From Guadua angustifolia (Eukaryota; Streptophyta; Magnoliopsida; Poales; Poaceae), in contig JAYEVE010000527.1 of the NCBI GenBank assembly GCA_036346375.1, forward strand, positions 744,001 to 808,000: DNA of 64,000 bases, in the 5' to 3' direction. The position numbers and the translations under genes are program-made. Of this stretch, positions 36,757-49,010 are shown one piece after another (the stretch's first letter is position 1; every line of letters starts with the position of its first letter). Below the pieces are notes generated by a model. It made no database searches and was not told where the DNA came from. It saw nothing but the letters and a program-made list of their open reading frames with translations.

Positions 36757-38416
36757 GTGACTTCCACTTTAGGTATTCATGTTGTAGAAATTAATCTGGC
36801 CACTTCTAATCTTGCCTCTTGGGTATATGATACAGCATTGGTTGCTCACATTTGCGATTCGATGCGGGGGCTGATAAAGAGTAGAGACTTGGCAAAAGGA
36901 GAAGTGGATCTTCGCGTGGGGAATAAAGCAAGAGTTATGCTATTGCCATTGGCACCTACCCATTGCATTTGCCTTACGGATTAATTTTAGAACTCAATAA
37001 TTGTTATTTTGTTCCATCTTTGAGTAGAAACATTATTTCATCTTCTTGTTTGGAACATGAAGGTTATGATTTTATAAAGGACTTTGTTTGTTTGATATTT
37101 TTGAATGATATGTATTATGGCCGATGCCCCATTGTAGATGGGTTGTACATGCTTGAACTCGAATAAAAACCTATCTACAACATTAATGTGAAAAGGTTTC
37201 GGCCTAATGATGTGAATCCTACTTTTTTATGGCATTGTCGCTTAGGCCACATAAATGAGAAGCGCATGAAGAAGCTCCATGCTGATGGACTTCTAACCTC
37301 ATTTGATTATGAATCATTTGAAACATGTGAGTCTTGTTTACTTGGCAAGATGACAAAAGCCCCTTTCACAGGTTTCGGTGAAAGGGCAAATGAGTTGTTG
37401 GTCCTAGTACATATGGATGTATGTGGACCAATGAGCTTTAGTGCCAGAGGTGGGTTTCAGTACTTTGCAACTTTTACCGATGACTTTAGTAGATATGGAT
37501 ATATCTACTTAATGAGGCATAAATCTGAAACATTTGAAAAGTTCAAAGAGTTTTAGAACGAAGTACAAAATCAACTTGGCAAATCAATAAAACACTTACG
37601 ATCAGATCGTGGTGGCGAATACTTGATCCAAGAGTTTGGTGATCATCTAAAGCAATGTGGAATCGTTCCGCAACTTACTCCGCCAGGAACGCCTCAATGG
37701 AATGGCGTATCCAAACGACGGAACCGAACTTTGTTAGACATGGTTCGGTCAATGATAAGCCAAACAGATCTGCCATTGTCCTTCTGGGGGTATGCTCTAG
37801 AAACAGCTGCGTTCACTTTAAACAGGGTTCCATCAAAAGCCATTGAGAAAACTTCACATGAGATGTGGATCGAAACGTCCTCATTGTCATTTCTCAAGAT
37901 ATGGGGTTGTGAGGCTTATGTAAAATGTTTGCAATCGATAAACTCGCACCTAAATCGTAAAAATGCTTCTTTGTGGGGTATCCTAAAGAAACAAAAGGAT
38001 ATTACTTTTACAAAAGGGATGAAAACAAAGTGTTTGTTGCTCGAAATGGTGTCTTTCTAGAGAAAGAGTTTCTTTCAAAAGGAGTTAGTGGGAGCAAGGT
38101 GCGACTTGAAGAAATTCGAGAACCATCAGAAAATATTTCAACTCCCATTGAACCTTCACTTGATGTACAAGATGTTGTACAACCTGTGGAAGAGACACCA
38201 ACCCTACGTAGGTCGGGGAGGCCGCGCCATGAACCCATGAGATATGGATATGACATATTATTATTGGATAATGATAAGCCTATGACTTACAAAGAAGCGA
38301 TGACGGACCCAAACTCCGAAAAATGGCTTGGAGCCATGAGATCCGAAATTCAGTCTATGCATGACAATCAAGTTTGGAACTTGGTTGATCCTCCTCATGG
38401 TGTAAAACCATTGAGT
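36757..38416 (+). pseudogene. Copia pol, D1 copy, truncated in reverse transcriptase
   Basis: Protease region (about 36757-37166; WVYDTALVAHIC where D-T-G-S is expected), GAG_pre-integrase and integrase (37188-37960; HMDVCGPM, SDRGGEY, and GVSKRRNRTL where the catalytic Glu is expected), then the linker and the first RT residues (SIQSMHDNQVWNLVDPP, about 38350-38400). It stops at the junction with CACTA copy 2. A TAA ends the protease frame and a TAG follows EKFKEF at 37554-37556, both shared with the D2 copy. The integrase zone around 37360 is intact here where D2 has lost one base. Confidence 0.8.
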
Positions 38417-38419
38417 ACT

Positions 38420-38690
38420 TAACCGTCCTTTCCTACCGCCCATCAAGACGGTTAGAATTTAACCGGACCGATATTTAGATCATCCCTGCTCAACGGCCAC
38501 AGCTGCGCTGGAAGCGATTAGTACGGTTGAAGACACGAACCGCATCGATGAGATAACATCGAGACGGTTGGTTTCACGAACCGATACTATTTAGCACCCA
38601 CTAAATAATACCGGTTCGTCACACGAACCCATCGACAGGATTTCATCAAGACTGGTTCGTGTCTTCAACCGCATCGATTCTCAATTTAAC
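38420..38690. repeat. CACTA copy 2 terminal and subterminal repeats (left end)
   Basis: CATCAAGACGGTT, AACCGCATCGATG and ACCGGTTCGT units in both orientations from 38440 to 38690, collinear with 32571-32298 reversed. Confidence 0.75.
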
Positions 38691-38774
38691 TTCTTCTCCT
38701 CCCGCCTCCGCTGCACCCAGATCATTCCAAAGGCGCGAAAAGAACAGTGGAGCTTCCGCCAAGAGCTTGAAGGG

Positions 38775-39800
38775 AGGGGAGGTGCTGCCCAAAATTTCAA
38801 AATTTTGGTCATTTTACTCACAACCAAGGTAGCTAAGGTTAGTAATATCATTCCTCACTTCATTTGGTGTTAAATGGAGCCTCTTTTTTGCCTAAATTAT
38901 GAAGAAAATTTGATCTTTTCCCATGATTGATCAAAGATTATGAATGTAGAGGAGGTGCTGCCCAAATTTCAAAATTTTGGTCATTTTACTGCAACCAAGG
39001 TAACTAAGGTTAGTAACATCATTCCTCACATCATTTGGTGTTAAATGGAGCCTCTTTTTTGCTTGAATTATAAAAAAATTTGATCTTTTCCCATGATTGA
39101 TGAAAGATTAATATGAATGTAGAGATCTAGCTTGATCTTTTCAAATAGGATACAAAAACTTGTTGTGTAAGCTTAGAATTTGCTTGGATTATAATGTAGC
39201 TCGCCTTTAATGTGTGGATCTAGCTTAAATTTAGGTTTTAGTTCCATCGATCGATGAAGGATGAGGTTTGGTTGCACGAGTCTGGGGAGAATGGTGCATG
39301 GAAATCATGGAGTTTGGGATCTTCAAATGGCAATGGTTATGTGGAAAAGAAGAAATTTAAATTCATTTGCTAATTAAAATAATATCGAAATATGAATGGC
39401 TTTATAGAAAATATAAAATAAGTTCAATATTTGAGAAAAGTTTTCAAAAATACTTTGGAATATTTTAAACTTAGAAAATTACTTCTAGTATAATTTTGGT
39501 TTTAATTTCCATCAACAAATTATTTTTGAAAACATCATTAATTAAGTGCTAGAGATTTAGAAAAAATAAAAATAAATGATTGAATAATAATTTAGAAATT
39601 TTTAGGTGTTACAATTTCAACAGAATTTGCAAACAAAGTCGTCGTGAATTTTGTTCGTAATTTTGAATCCAGACTCGATCGACCAATTCTTTTTGTAGGT
39701 TGCAAAAACTTGTTGTGTGGGTTTATATTTTGCTTGGATTATTATTTAGCTCGGATTGAAGGTGTGGATCTAGCTAATATTTAGGTTTTGGTTCAACAAT
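38775..39800. repeat. Duplicated leader segments, CACTA copy 2
   Basis: Inverse of 31186-32215: two AAATTTTGGTCATTTTACT...GATCAAAGATTATG-type units (about 38800 and 38965), two AACAAGTTTTTG-type units (about 39150 and 39705) and an LTR-start-like stretch ending near 39612. No gene seen. Confidence 0.65.
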
Positions 39801-39849
39801 TCATTATCCGAAAATGAGGTAATGCTTATCTTGATGTAACATAATGTAG

Positions 39850-42800
39850 ATGGACCGCGATGGATGTACATGGATCGACGCCCTGAGTTCTTGCGTGGTT
39901 TGCAAGATTTTCTTCGTCTTGCCGATGCACACACGACGTCTGCTACATATGCTGTCCATGCATAGATCGCAAGAATGAGAAGGAGTGGCCAAAATCCAGC
40001 CACCTTCACTTTCATTTGCTCACAAGAGGTTTCATGTCAAACTATACCGCTGGACCAAGCACGGTGAAGAAGAGATTATACAGAAGACGGTGAAGAAGAA
40101 GAGGCGACAACAATATCCTGGACGCTGGTCAACATGGTTCTTTCAAGATACATTGGGGAGTGTGGTGATGATGACCTAGACCAGATGTTTGCGGATGGAG
40201 AGGAGAATACATCGATGAAAGACATTACGAAAAGTTCCAAATACCTATGGAGGACCACGGAACACTGTTGTACCCAAACCGTCGACAGGCCATAAAAAGT
40301 TGCGTATCACACTAGAATCGATGCAATGGAAGGCGACCAATGGATTGTCCGATAAGGATTCGACGAGTTGTTATGCCTCATAAAGAAGTTACTTCAGAGG
40401 GGAACACATCGCCCAAACTACGACGATGCCAAACAAGTTGTCCGCCTTTGGGGTTGGAGGTACAGAAGATACATGCATGCCGTAATGATTGTATCCTTTA
40501 TCGCAATGAGTATGAGGATTCGAAGCTTGTCCGTGTGCAAACTCGCAGTATAAGACCAGCGTGATGACCCTGTGAGGTAGAGGGCGCAAGAAGAAGAAGA
40601 GACCTCCGCTAAGGTGGTGTGGTATTTCAGAATCCCCTGCTGAAGCGCTTATTTGCGAACAAAGCGCATGCCCAGATGATGCTACTGGCACAAGGAAGAC
40701 CGTAAGGACGACGGAAGGCTAAGGCACGTTGTCGATGGCTCCCAAAGGAGGAAAGTCGATAGAACATACCCGACTTTGCCGAGGATGCAAGGAACATAAG
40801 GTTTGGGTTGAGTACGGATGGGATGAACCTGCTCGGCGATATGAGCAGCAATACAAAGATTCTTGGCCCAGAACTCTATGTATCTACAACCTTCCTCCTT
40901 GGCGTGTATGAAGCGGAAGTACATTATGATGCCATTGCTTATCCAAGGCCCAAGCAACCTCGAAACGACATTGATGTGTACCTCAAACCGTTGGTTGAAG
41001 ATCTTAACACCGTGGAACGATGGTGTACGGTATGGGATGAGTACAAAAGAGAGCACTTCACTTTACGTGCATTGCTATTCGAACCATCAACGATCGCCTG
41101 CACTTGGTAATCTATCGGCCTATCTATCAAAGGATATAAAGCCCTGATTCATCGCTAGAGGATACGGACAGCAAGTACCTAAAAACTCTCGAAAGGTTGT
41201 GTACATGGGCACACCGAGGTTCCTCCATATGAAGGACCCGTTACATGAGGAAGGGTGAGAATTTTGATGGGAGACGGAAGAGAAACGAAGAAGCCCATGC
41301 ATCGCAAAGGGGACGCTTGTATTTTCTTTGGTAAAGGATCTGAAAGTAGTATTTGGAAAAGGTCCCGTAGCAAACCCGTCCCTACCGAACAAGGTCACAC
41401 GAAGGCCATTTGGAAGAAGAAGTCAATATTTTGGGACTTACTCATCGAAAGACTTAGAGGTCCGCCACTCATCGGACTTCATGCATATCACGAAGAATGT
41501 CTACGTGAACTCGCTAGGTTTCAGAGATATGTACGTAAGTCAAAAGATACACTTCTGCCACGAAAGGACCTACAACTATTGGGACTCGTGAACGACCTAC
41601 ATCCCGAAAAGAGAGAGAAAGGACAACATTACCTCCACCCCATGAGCTACACTTTGAGCAAGGAAGAGAAAAAACATGATTAAGTTCTTAAACAAAGGTG
41701 AAGGTCCTTGTGGATACTCCTCTAACATAAGGAGACTCATAAACATGAAAGAGAATAAAATCGCATACATAAAATCCCATGATTGTCATGTGTTGATGAC
41801 ACAGCTTGTTCTAAAGGGCGGGCGAGGTATTCGCCAGATTGGGTACGAGGGACAATCATAAAGTCGTGTTCGTTCTTCAACGCGGTGTCGCAGAAGGTCA
41901 TCGAGCGAATAAGTTATCTAGTCGCATGATGACATGGTCAATAATCCGTTAGCCTTGAGATGATCTTCCTCCATCCTTCTTTGATATTATGGTCCATCTC
42001 ATGGTCCACATTGTTAAAGAGATAGAAATTCTCTGACCTGTGTTCCTCCACAACATGTTCCCTTTCGAGAGGTACATGGGTATCCTAAAGAAGTATGTTC
42101 AGAATCGGTCTCGCCTGAAGTATCGTGATTATGCAGGTGTCAAGACAGAGGAGGTGATCGAGTTTTGTGTTAGTTACATGGATGATCTGAATCCGATTGG
42201 CCCTCAGATCACGCCATGAGGGGAGGCTACGGGAAAAGGGACTTTAGGAGAAAAGAATCCTATAGCGACGATCTACTTGCATTTAAACAAGCACATTTCA
42301 CGGTATTGAAACAAGCAATCAGAGTGGTCTCAGATATCTATGATCACGAGATGAGTCTACGCTACCAATACCCAGAGAAGTCGATAAGTGGATCGCAAAG
42401 GAGCAAATGGATCATTTCGCGCTTGGTTACAAAAGCAATTGTTGGGCAAGGCATGACGATGAACAATTGAAACTCTTGGCTCGAGGACCGCCCACAACAA
42501 TCATATCATTTCAAGGGTATGAGATAAATGGGTACACATTTTACACGACAACCCAGATAACAAGAGCACCAACAAAACAAAGGGGCGTCAGATAGATGCC
42601 TTGGACAAAATGGAAAGATGGACACCTACTATGGTTTCATAGAGGAGATCCGGGAGCCGAGTACGGCCATTAAAAGTCCCTCTGCTTTCGTGCCAATGGG
42701 TCAAACTAATACCGTGGATATCGATAAGTACCAGATGACAACCGTTGACCTCAAGCAAGTGGCCTATAGGGACGAACCGCTCGTGTTTCGCTAATGATGT

Positions 42801-43060
42801 GACACATGTATTCTATGTGATGGACATGGACAAGAAACCGAAAAAGGTATGAGAAGACTAGCAAGAGCGATCGCCAAGGCGCCACGTGGTTCTTCCAGTA
42901 AAAGAAGGATTGTTTGAGTTGAGGGCGCCACGGACGAAGAAGAGTATAATCGATTCGACGAGCTGCCTCCTTTCACGGTGGACGAGACATTAGTGTCTTG
43001 AATGATACAGAGGAATCTCCTCACGACGCCGCGATCATAATGAAGGATCACTTGTAAAAG
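39850..43060 (+). pseudogene. CACTA transposase (TNPD type), copy 2
   Basis: Plus strand. Transpos_assoc start MYMDRR with PEFLRGLQDFLRLADAH (39866-39925); SNYTAGPSTVKK-like and DDDLDQMFADGEE (about 40165-40200); CDDAKQVVRLWGWRYRRYMHA (about 40425-40480); DIDVYLKPLVEDLNTVERW (about 40968-41025) of Transposase_21; WKKKSIFWDL (41410-41440) and SDFMHITKNVYVNSLGF (about 41470-41520); DUF4218 remnant (DHDCHVLMTQLVLKG at about 41780-41820, PPSFFDIMVHLMVHIV at about 41965-42015); DUF4216 with KLLARGPPTTIISFQGYEINGYTF (42472-42540). Same domain order as copy 1 and similarly interrupted, but not at all the same places, so neither copy is intact. Confidence 0.8.
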
Positions 43061-43329
43061 CAAAGTATGTTAGCAAATAAGGATTGCTTTTGGTGTAATA
43101 GACTACTAACATACTAGTTTCTCATTCCTCTAGTGGTTTTCAGATTTTCTGCTCAAATTGTACTAATATTTCACTAACAATATTGTTCAAAGTCCTCTGT
43201 ACTAATATAACAAGGTGACAATTTGCAATGGAATTATAAGAGTGCAAATATTACTTTATTTCTTACAATTTTCTATAATGTTAATTTATATTACATGGTT
43301 GGAAAAATATTGTAAAGAATAACTTTAAA

Positions 43330-43650
43330 CAAAGACATATTTAAAAATTATTTAATGAAACAAGATTTAAACAAGAGATTCAAAAAAGAAATCTTAAAAA
43401 AAGGCTAAATGAATCTAAAATAGTAAAAGCATTTTTAAAAATTATTTAATGAAATAATAGTTAAACAAGACATTTAAAAAAGAAATCTTACAAAAAGGCT
43501 AAATGAATCTAAAGTGGTAAAAGCATTTTTAAAAATTATTTAATGAAACAATAGTTAAACAAGAGATTCAAAAAAGAAATCTTAAAAAAAGACTAAATGA
43601 ATCTAAAGTGGTAAAAGCATTTTAAAAATTATTTCATGAAACAAAGAGTT
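43330..43650. repeat. Tandem copies of the 96-bp AT-rich unit, CACTA copy 2
   Basis: Inverse counterpart of 27300-27660; ATTTAATGAAA.AA...TTAAACAA.AGATT blocks recur about every 96 bp. Confidence 0.8.
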
Positions 43651-43685
43651 AAACAACAAATAAAAGAAAAGAAATAAAAGAAGAG

Positions 43686-43772
43686 CTAGGGGCACGAAGC
43701 GGGCTCGAACCCGAGACCTCACTACGATCGGGAGAGCCTCGAACTCAAGCGCCACGCGCTAGCCAAGGGGGA
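43686..43772 (-). other. tRNA-like sequence with pol III A and B boxes, copy 2
   Basis: The minus strand carries TGGCGCTTGAG (43754-43744) and GGGTTCGAGCCC (43712-43701), collinear with the copy 1 motif. Conserved A and B boxes in both transposon copies. Confidence 0.35.
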
Positions 43773-43804
43773 GGAAGAATTTTTGTCGATTTGTATGGGC
43801 GCTA

Positions 43805-44300
43805 AATTATTTTGAGTAGTTTGACATCGGTCCTGCTGGTGTTTTCAACCGACCGATAGTGCCTAGGCTCCTCCTCGCGCCGAAGTGACCCATCGATCCC
43901 GGTTGGTGTATCCAATCGATCGATGTCTCACAAGATCGCTGGAGTATCCAACCGATCGATAGAGATATCACCCCTGGATACACCAACCGGGACTGATGGT
44001 GCGCCTATAAACCCATCCCGCCGCCTCCTCATCCCCAATTTTTCTACTCCCGCCATTGTTCCCCAATCTCCTCCTCCCGCTGCTTGCAAAGACCTCCGAC
44101 GACCGGACGCCTCCAGCGACTCCCACCGCGCCGCCCTCCTGTCCTCCGACGACCCCACTGCCGTCCGCCCGCCTCCAAGCCTTGCCTCCGCTTGCTGTTC
44201 CCCTCCGGCCTTCGCCAACCCTAGGGTTTGTGCCTCCTCATTGGTGCCCGAGTGATTGGTTTTGGTTGCGTTCTTTGCTTTGAGATGTCGTGGTTGGGGA
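43805..44300 (+). promoter_or_regulatory. Promoter and 5' UTR region of CACTA second gene, copy 2
   Basis: CTATAAA at 44005-44011 precedes CT- and GC-rich sequence (44012-44230) that looks like an untranslated first exon. Upstream, 43835-44000 holds CCGGTTGGTG, CCAACCG and GATCGATG units like those at the transposon ends. Confidence 0.5.
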
Positions 44301-44696
44301 CCTTGCAAGAGTGGGATTATTGTTCGATGAAGATTGGGTCAGATTGAGACCATTTGTGACAACAACAATTTTCCAAGATTTGACATTTAGTTGTTAGATC
44401 AATTGTGTCTAGTGATTCTGATATATATATTTGTCTTATGAATCTTTACTGCTCATGCATAATAATCTGCTGCATGTGAGTTCTGAAGTAAGTTCTAGTA
44501 AGTTGTATGCTCCTTTTGCATTCTCGGATAGGCTCACCCTGTGTTTGCTTTATATTTCGTCCCTAGAATAGAATCATTTCCTTGTGTCGCAGATTGTTTG
44601 CATATATATATATTAGGCAAATCTTCAAATACTTATTCATGAGCTTGTATATCGTGACATTAGACCATGTCTCTGCTCAAAGGCTTAAATGACATT

Positions 44697-45602
44697 GTGA
44701 GATTTCTATGTATGCGTGAGATTTCTATGTATATGTGAAGTTTGAAATATATATGTATCATGTGAAATGAATATGTATCATGTGAATTATTCTAATTTCT
44801 CGTGAATTTTGAAATTTCTATTTTTATTGATCAGTTCTATGTATATGTGAGATTTCTATGTATGTGTGAGATTTCTATGTATATGTGAAGTTTGAAATGT
44901 ATATGTATCATGTCAAATGAATATGTATCATGTGAATTATTCTAAGTTGTCAAGTGTGGAAAAGTTGTTTCATTTTCACTAAAGTAATGTTGTCACAAAT
45001 TGGTCAATGATCTTTGTCCCCATCGACGAGGACGGTCTTTAAGGCAACCCGTTATCTCGAGAACAATACAAAATTGACAACTTGAGCACTATGCTAGTTG
45101 TGATGTCCCTTTTACTTGTCATTATTAGGCAAATCTTCAAATACTTATGTATGTGTGAGATTTATATGTATATGTGAAGTTTGAAATATATATGTATATG
45201 TGAGATTTCTATGTATGTGTGAGATTTCTATGTATGTGTGAAGTTTGAAATGTATATGTATCATGTGAAATGAATATGTATCATGTGAATTATTCTAATT
45301 TCTCGTGAATTTTGAAATTTCTATTTCTATTGATCGCTTTCTATGTATATGTGAGATTTCTATGTATGTGTGAGATTTCTATGTATATGTGAAGTTTGAA
45401 ATGTATATGTATCATGTGAAATGAATATGTATCATGTGAATTATTCTAATTTCTCGTGAATTTTGAAATTTCTATTTCTATTGATCGGTTTCTATGTATA
45501 TGTGAGATTTCTATGTATGTGTGAGATTTCTATGTATATGTGAAGTTTGAAATGTATATGTATCATGTCAAATGAATATGTATCATGTGAATTATTCTAA
45601 GT
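44697..45602. repeat. AT-rich tandem array with about 152-bp period, CACTA copy 2
   Basis: Inverse of 24918-25850: GTATATGTGA(G/A)(A/G)TTT and TGTATCATGTGAATTATTCTAA blocks, two groups (44697-44945 and 45150-45602) separated by about 200 bp. Confidence 0.8.
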
Positions 45603-45603
45603 T

Positions 45604-45715
45604 CAGATTCATTATATACCGAGAATTACAAAAAAGAGAAAATTCTGACAAGTTTAAAGATCTTAAACTTGTCCTAATTTTCTCTTTTTGTAACTCAATA
45701 TATAATAATTTGATC
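45604..45715. repeat. Hairpin-forming MITE-like insert, CACTA copy 2
   Basis: Inverted-repeat arms around AAAGATCTTAAA, counterpart of 24804-24916. Confidence 0.6.
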
Positions 45716-45725
45716 TAATTATACA

Positions 45726-46260
45726 AAATAATATGAAAAAATTCATATATTCTTAAGAATATATTTGCTTAATAAAAAATAATGAATCATTCTTATTCCA
45801 CACTAAAATGATTTGAAAAAAAAAGCCCCTGCAAGTTCAAGAAGCATGTGAGGAGAGGCCTAAGACACCGAGAGGCGGAAAGCCATGAGGAGGCAAGCTC
45901 GCTTATCATGGACTTAGTTGTTGTCTTCTTCAACGAACCACGTCCATAGCACTCCGCTCCTCTTCCAAAAAGAGGAGCGGAGTAAGCCTATGGATAGTGG
46001 TTCGCCAAGAAGACAAAGAACCAAGAGGAGCGGAGTAAGCCTATGGACGGTGGTTCGCCAAGAAGACAAAGCAACCAAGTCCATGATAAGCTTAGCTTGC
46101 CTCCTCATGGCTTCGCCTCTCAACTGACGCCTCCTCACATCCATGCTTCTTGAACTTGCAGGGCTTTTTTTTCAAATCATTTTAGTGTGGAATAAGAATG
46201 ATTCATTATTTTTATTACAAATATATTCTTAAGAATATATGAATTTTTTCATATTATTTT
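45726..46260. repeat. 535-bp fold-back (long palindrome), complete only in CACTA copy 2
   Basis: Left arm AAATAATATGAAAAAATTC... (45726-45860) is the inverted copy of the right arm ...GAATTTTTTCATATTATTTT (to 46260), including AAGCCCCTGCAAGTTCAAGAAGC against GCTTCTTGAACTTGCAGGGC. The centre holds two direct copies of GAGGAGCGGAGTAAGCCTATGGA (45974 and 46025) and an inverted one. Copy 1 keeps one arm and part of the centre (24520-24793). Confidence 0.75.
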
Positions 46261-46432
46261 TTCATTTCGAGATGTATAGTATTTGGCCGATTTACATTAG
46301 GAACATCTTGGCGCCGCCGCCCATCCTCTCTTTACCGCCTTCCACGTCGTTTTAGAGTAGTACCATCACTTTACATGAAATGAAATCTATTTTCGTTAAT
46401 TTTCAATGCTTCTTCTAGCCTAAGAAACCACG

Positions 46433-49010
46433 ATGGACGATGAAGCATTTATGTTAAGTTTGATTATGGGATTGATGGTCATGAGGCGGCGGAGCTCTGC
46501 ACCCGCCATCGAGGCCAATGAGGTCGCAGAGCACGATGAGGCGCGGCGAGGTAACAATCAACACGCTCATGATTGTCGGTTCCACTACCATGCTAAGCCA
46601 ACATCGACCTGCTCATGATTGTACCATGCTTTCAGATCGGTCAACCAGCAGCAATCACGCCACGAGGTCCAAGCAAGAAGAAGAAGGCAAGACATGTTAT
46701 CACCGAAGTCGGCGAGACGGCCGACCTCTTGCACCCTCGGGCGCTTGGGCGTTCAATTCGCATGTGGCGCCCACGTTAGGGACCACGTGGCAATTAGCAT
46801 AGCAAAATGGGATCTGGTCCTCATGATACGAAGAACATGCTTTGGAACGATGTGAAGGAGACATTCACCTTCCCCAAGGGACCGAAGAGAAGGTGAAGAG
46901 TTACACTCTCAAGAAGATGGCGGTCGATTCCGCACTTATAAAAAGAAGTGAACACGGAGTATATCAAGAAGAATCGAACGCCGACTTCAACAAGCACCCA
47001 AAGTTGCAAGATCAGCTGGATGCGTTTAGAACTACAAGACTTTGGACGAAGGTCAAAGTTTGAGTGAGAAGAATAAGTTGAATGCACGAAGAAGAATTAT
47101 CACCACCGACTCGCCCGGTGGTTACCGCCATGCAATACCAAAATGGGAGAAGAGGGAACAGACTCGCTAGCGAAGGGTATCGCACCAAGAACAAATGATT
47201 GGTCCGACAGAGCAAAGCATTGGTTCTATGCTCACGGCGGCGCCCTTGATGATAACGGCAATGTCTGTGTTTGGGGAGGTGCTAAGAGATGTGGCTGAAG
47301 GCTTGTACAACCCATCGAGGAGACTTCCTGGGGTAGCTTTGTGCCAAACAGGAGAACGATGAGCTAACAAGGGCCTTGCAAAATCCAGAGCACCTGGACG
47401 TACACGAGGCGCCGGCGTTGTCTCGTGGAAGGTTGGTTTCGCCAGACGCCGAGACCTATAGGAGTCGGGCGAGGAGCAAGGCTCGACAGACACAACAGAC
47501 TTAGTGCGCTTGAAGAATGCCTGAATCAAACAAATGAGAGAATGCAAGAAGAGATCCAAGAGAGGTGCAGCTAGCCTTGAGCCAACAATACGAGACGGGC
47601 CAAGAACCTCCAAGTAATCCAGACATCATTAGTTCTCCGGCGTGGCGGTGAGCTTCCGGTGGGGTCAAGGTATGACTTGGACAAGTATCCCAGAGACGAC
47701 ATCAGCGGCGGACACCTTGTGAGCTGCATATCCAAGCGCGAACCTTACCTTCAAGGCGCCGATGGTATGGCTCACCCATTAGAGCCGGGCAGCTTATCCA
47801 TGGCCAACAGATACCGTTAGGATACTCCAAGGTCTCGGTGGAGGAGGTTCGCGCCAGGTACGAGGACCTTGACCTCGAAATTCTCGGAGGTGACGGACTA
47901 CGGCTAGGAGAGGCAAGACACAATTTCATCCTGTGGCGTAAACGGTACATAATTTTTCGAGATAACATGGACTTGTCCTCTCCGCGAAGAAGCCCGAGAA
48001 GAAACCCGTCTCCTCCCAAGAACTCATCGACTCCTACACCACCTCCTCAAGATATAAGCCCGACAAGAAGCCCATCTCCTACACCATCTCCTGCACATAT
48101 AAGCCCCGAAGAAGCCTGTCTCCTCCCAAGAAGGCGCCGACTCCTACACCACCTCCCGCGCACATAAGCGCCACAAGAACCCCGCCTCCTCCCAAGAAGG
48201 CGCCACCAAGGAATGAAGCCAGCCGGCCAAGAGCTCCCAAGAAGACGGGTCCTCCACCCAATCCAAGAAGTCGGGTGAACTTCCAAGCGGCCAGATGATA
48301 TGAACGATGAGGAGATCAAGAAGGTGGTAAAAGGAGAGGTAACTAAATTTCTTAAACCCAAGTCACCAGAGAAAAAGGTTCAACTCGCATGTAAGAATTT
48401 TATAAAGGCTTAATGACTATTAAAAATTTGAAGGATAAAAGGAAATGCCTCGCAAATCAAACTACGAAGCACATTGAGTAAGGAATGCCCCAAGAAGAAG
48501 ATGTCACCGAGGGAAGAGTAAGGAGATGCAAAAATTCTTCAAGAAACCGCCTTATCGCAAATCAAATATTAGGCACGGAAAAGATTGAGGTTGCCCAAGT
48601 AAAATGGTTATTTAAAATGGGTGGGTCATTGGTCGCATGAGGAGCTGCCCTACTAACGACAAAGATGCGGCAATTTCATGAATGGTACTTGGACGCAACC
48701 AAGCATGGTCTAGAGATGTTCATTTGTCAAGTTTAAGCAACAAGATTTTTTTCGCGGTGAAGGTCAATTTGTTGTCGATCGACTACATGTATGATCTATA
48801 CTGCATGACGCCTCGGCGTGAGCTTGATGGGTTGTTGGACTCTGTAAGTGTCTTAATTATTTACAAAAACTATCGTGCACTTCCTTGTACTATACTAACT
48901 TGCAAGCCTAACTAATTTCTTATGTAGCATGGAGATACAAAGATGCCGAAGGATCGATTTTACATAGGCTTCATGGACCCGAAGAGTTATCAACGAGACA
49001 ACCGTTAGAG
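46433..49010 (+). pseudogene. CACTA second gene, copy 2 (Transposase_24 / Ulp1-like)
   Basis: Begins MDDEAFMLSLIMGLMVMRRR at 46433. Then KSARRPTSCTLG (about 46700), KNMLWNDVKETFTFPKGTEEKVKSYTLKKMAV (46836-46925, over one frame change), YIKKNRTPTSTSTQ (about 46963-47005), SLSEKNKLNARRRI (47057-47097), DNGNVCVWGGAKRCG (47250-47295), AETYRSRARSKARQTQQT (about 47450-47500), a Pro/Ser/Thr-rich linker with SPRRSPRRNPSPPKN and TPTPPPQDIS (47975-48060), VVKGEVTKFLKPKS (48328-48366) and the Ulp1-like tail SLSNKIFFAVKVNLLSIDYMYDL (48728-48798), then DFYIGFMDPKSYQRDN (about 48957-49000). TNPA-like function in binding subterminal repeats is inferred from the position and family. Broken by stops. Confidence 0.65.

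Larger units (their letters stand above)
33187..38416 (+). repeat. Direct duplicate D1 (5.2 kb), left copy
   Basis: Collinear with 50473-55708: solo-LTR tail, TATGG, Copia leader, gag, protease, integrase and the beginning of reverse transcriptase. The match begins at GTCGGACGATTG (33187) and ends at CATTGAG (about 38409-38416). At the right end the sequence passes directly into the terminus of CACTA copy 2. Differences from the other copy cluster at CAG/CTG sites. Confidence 0.9.
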
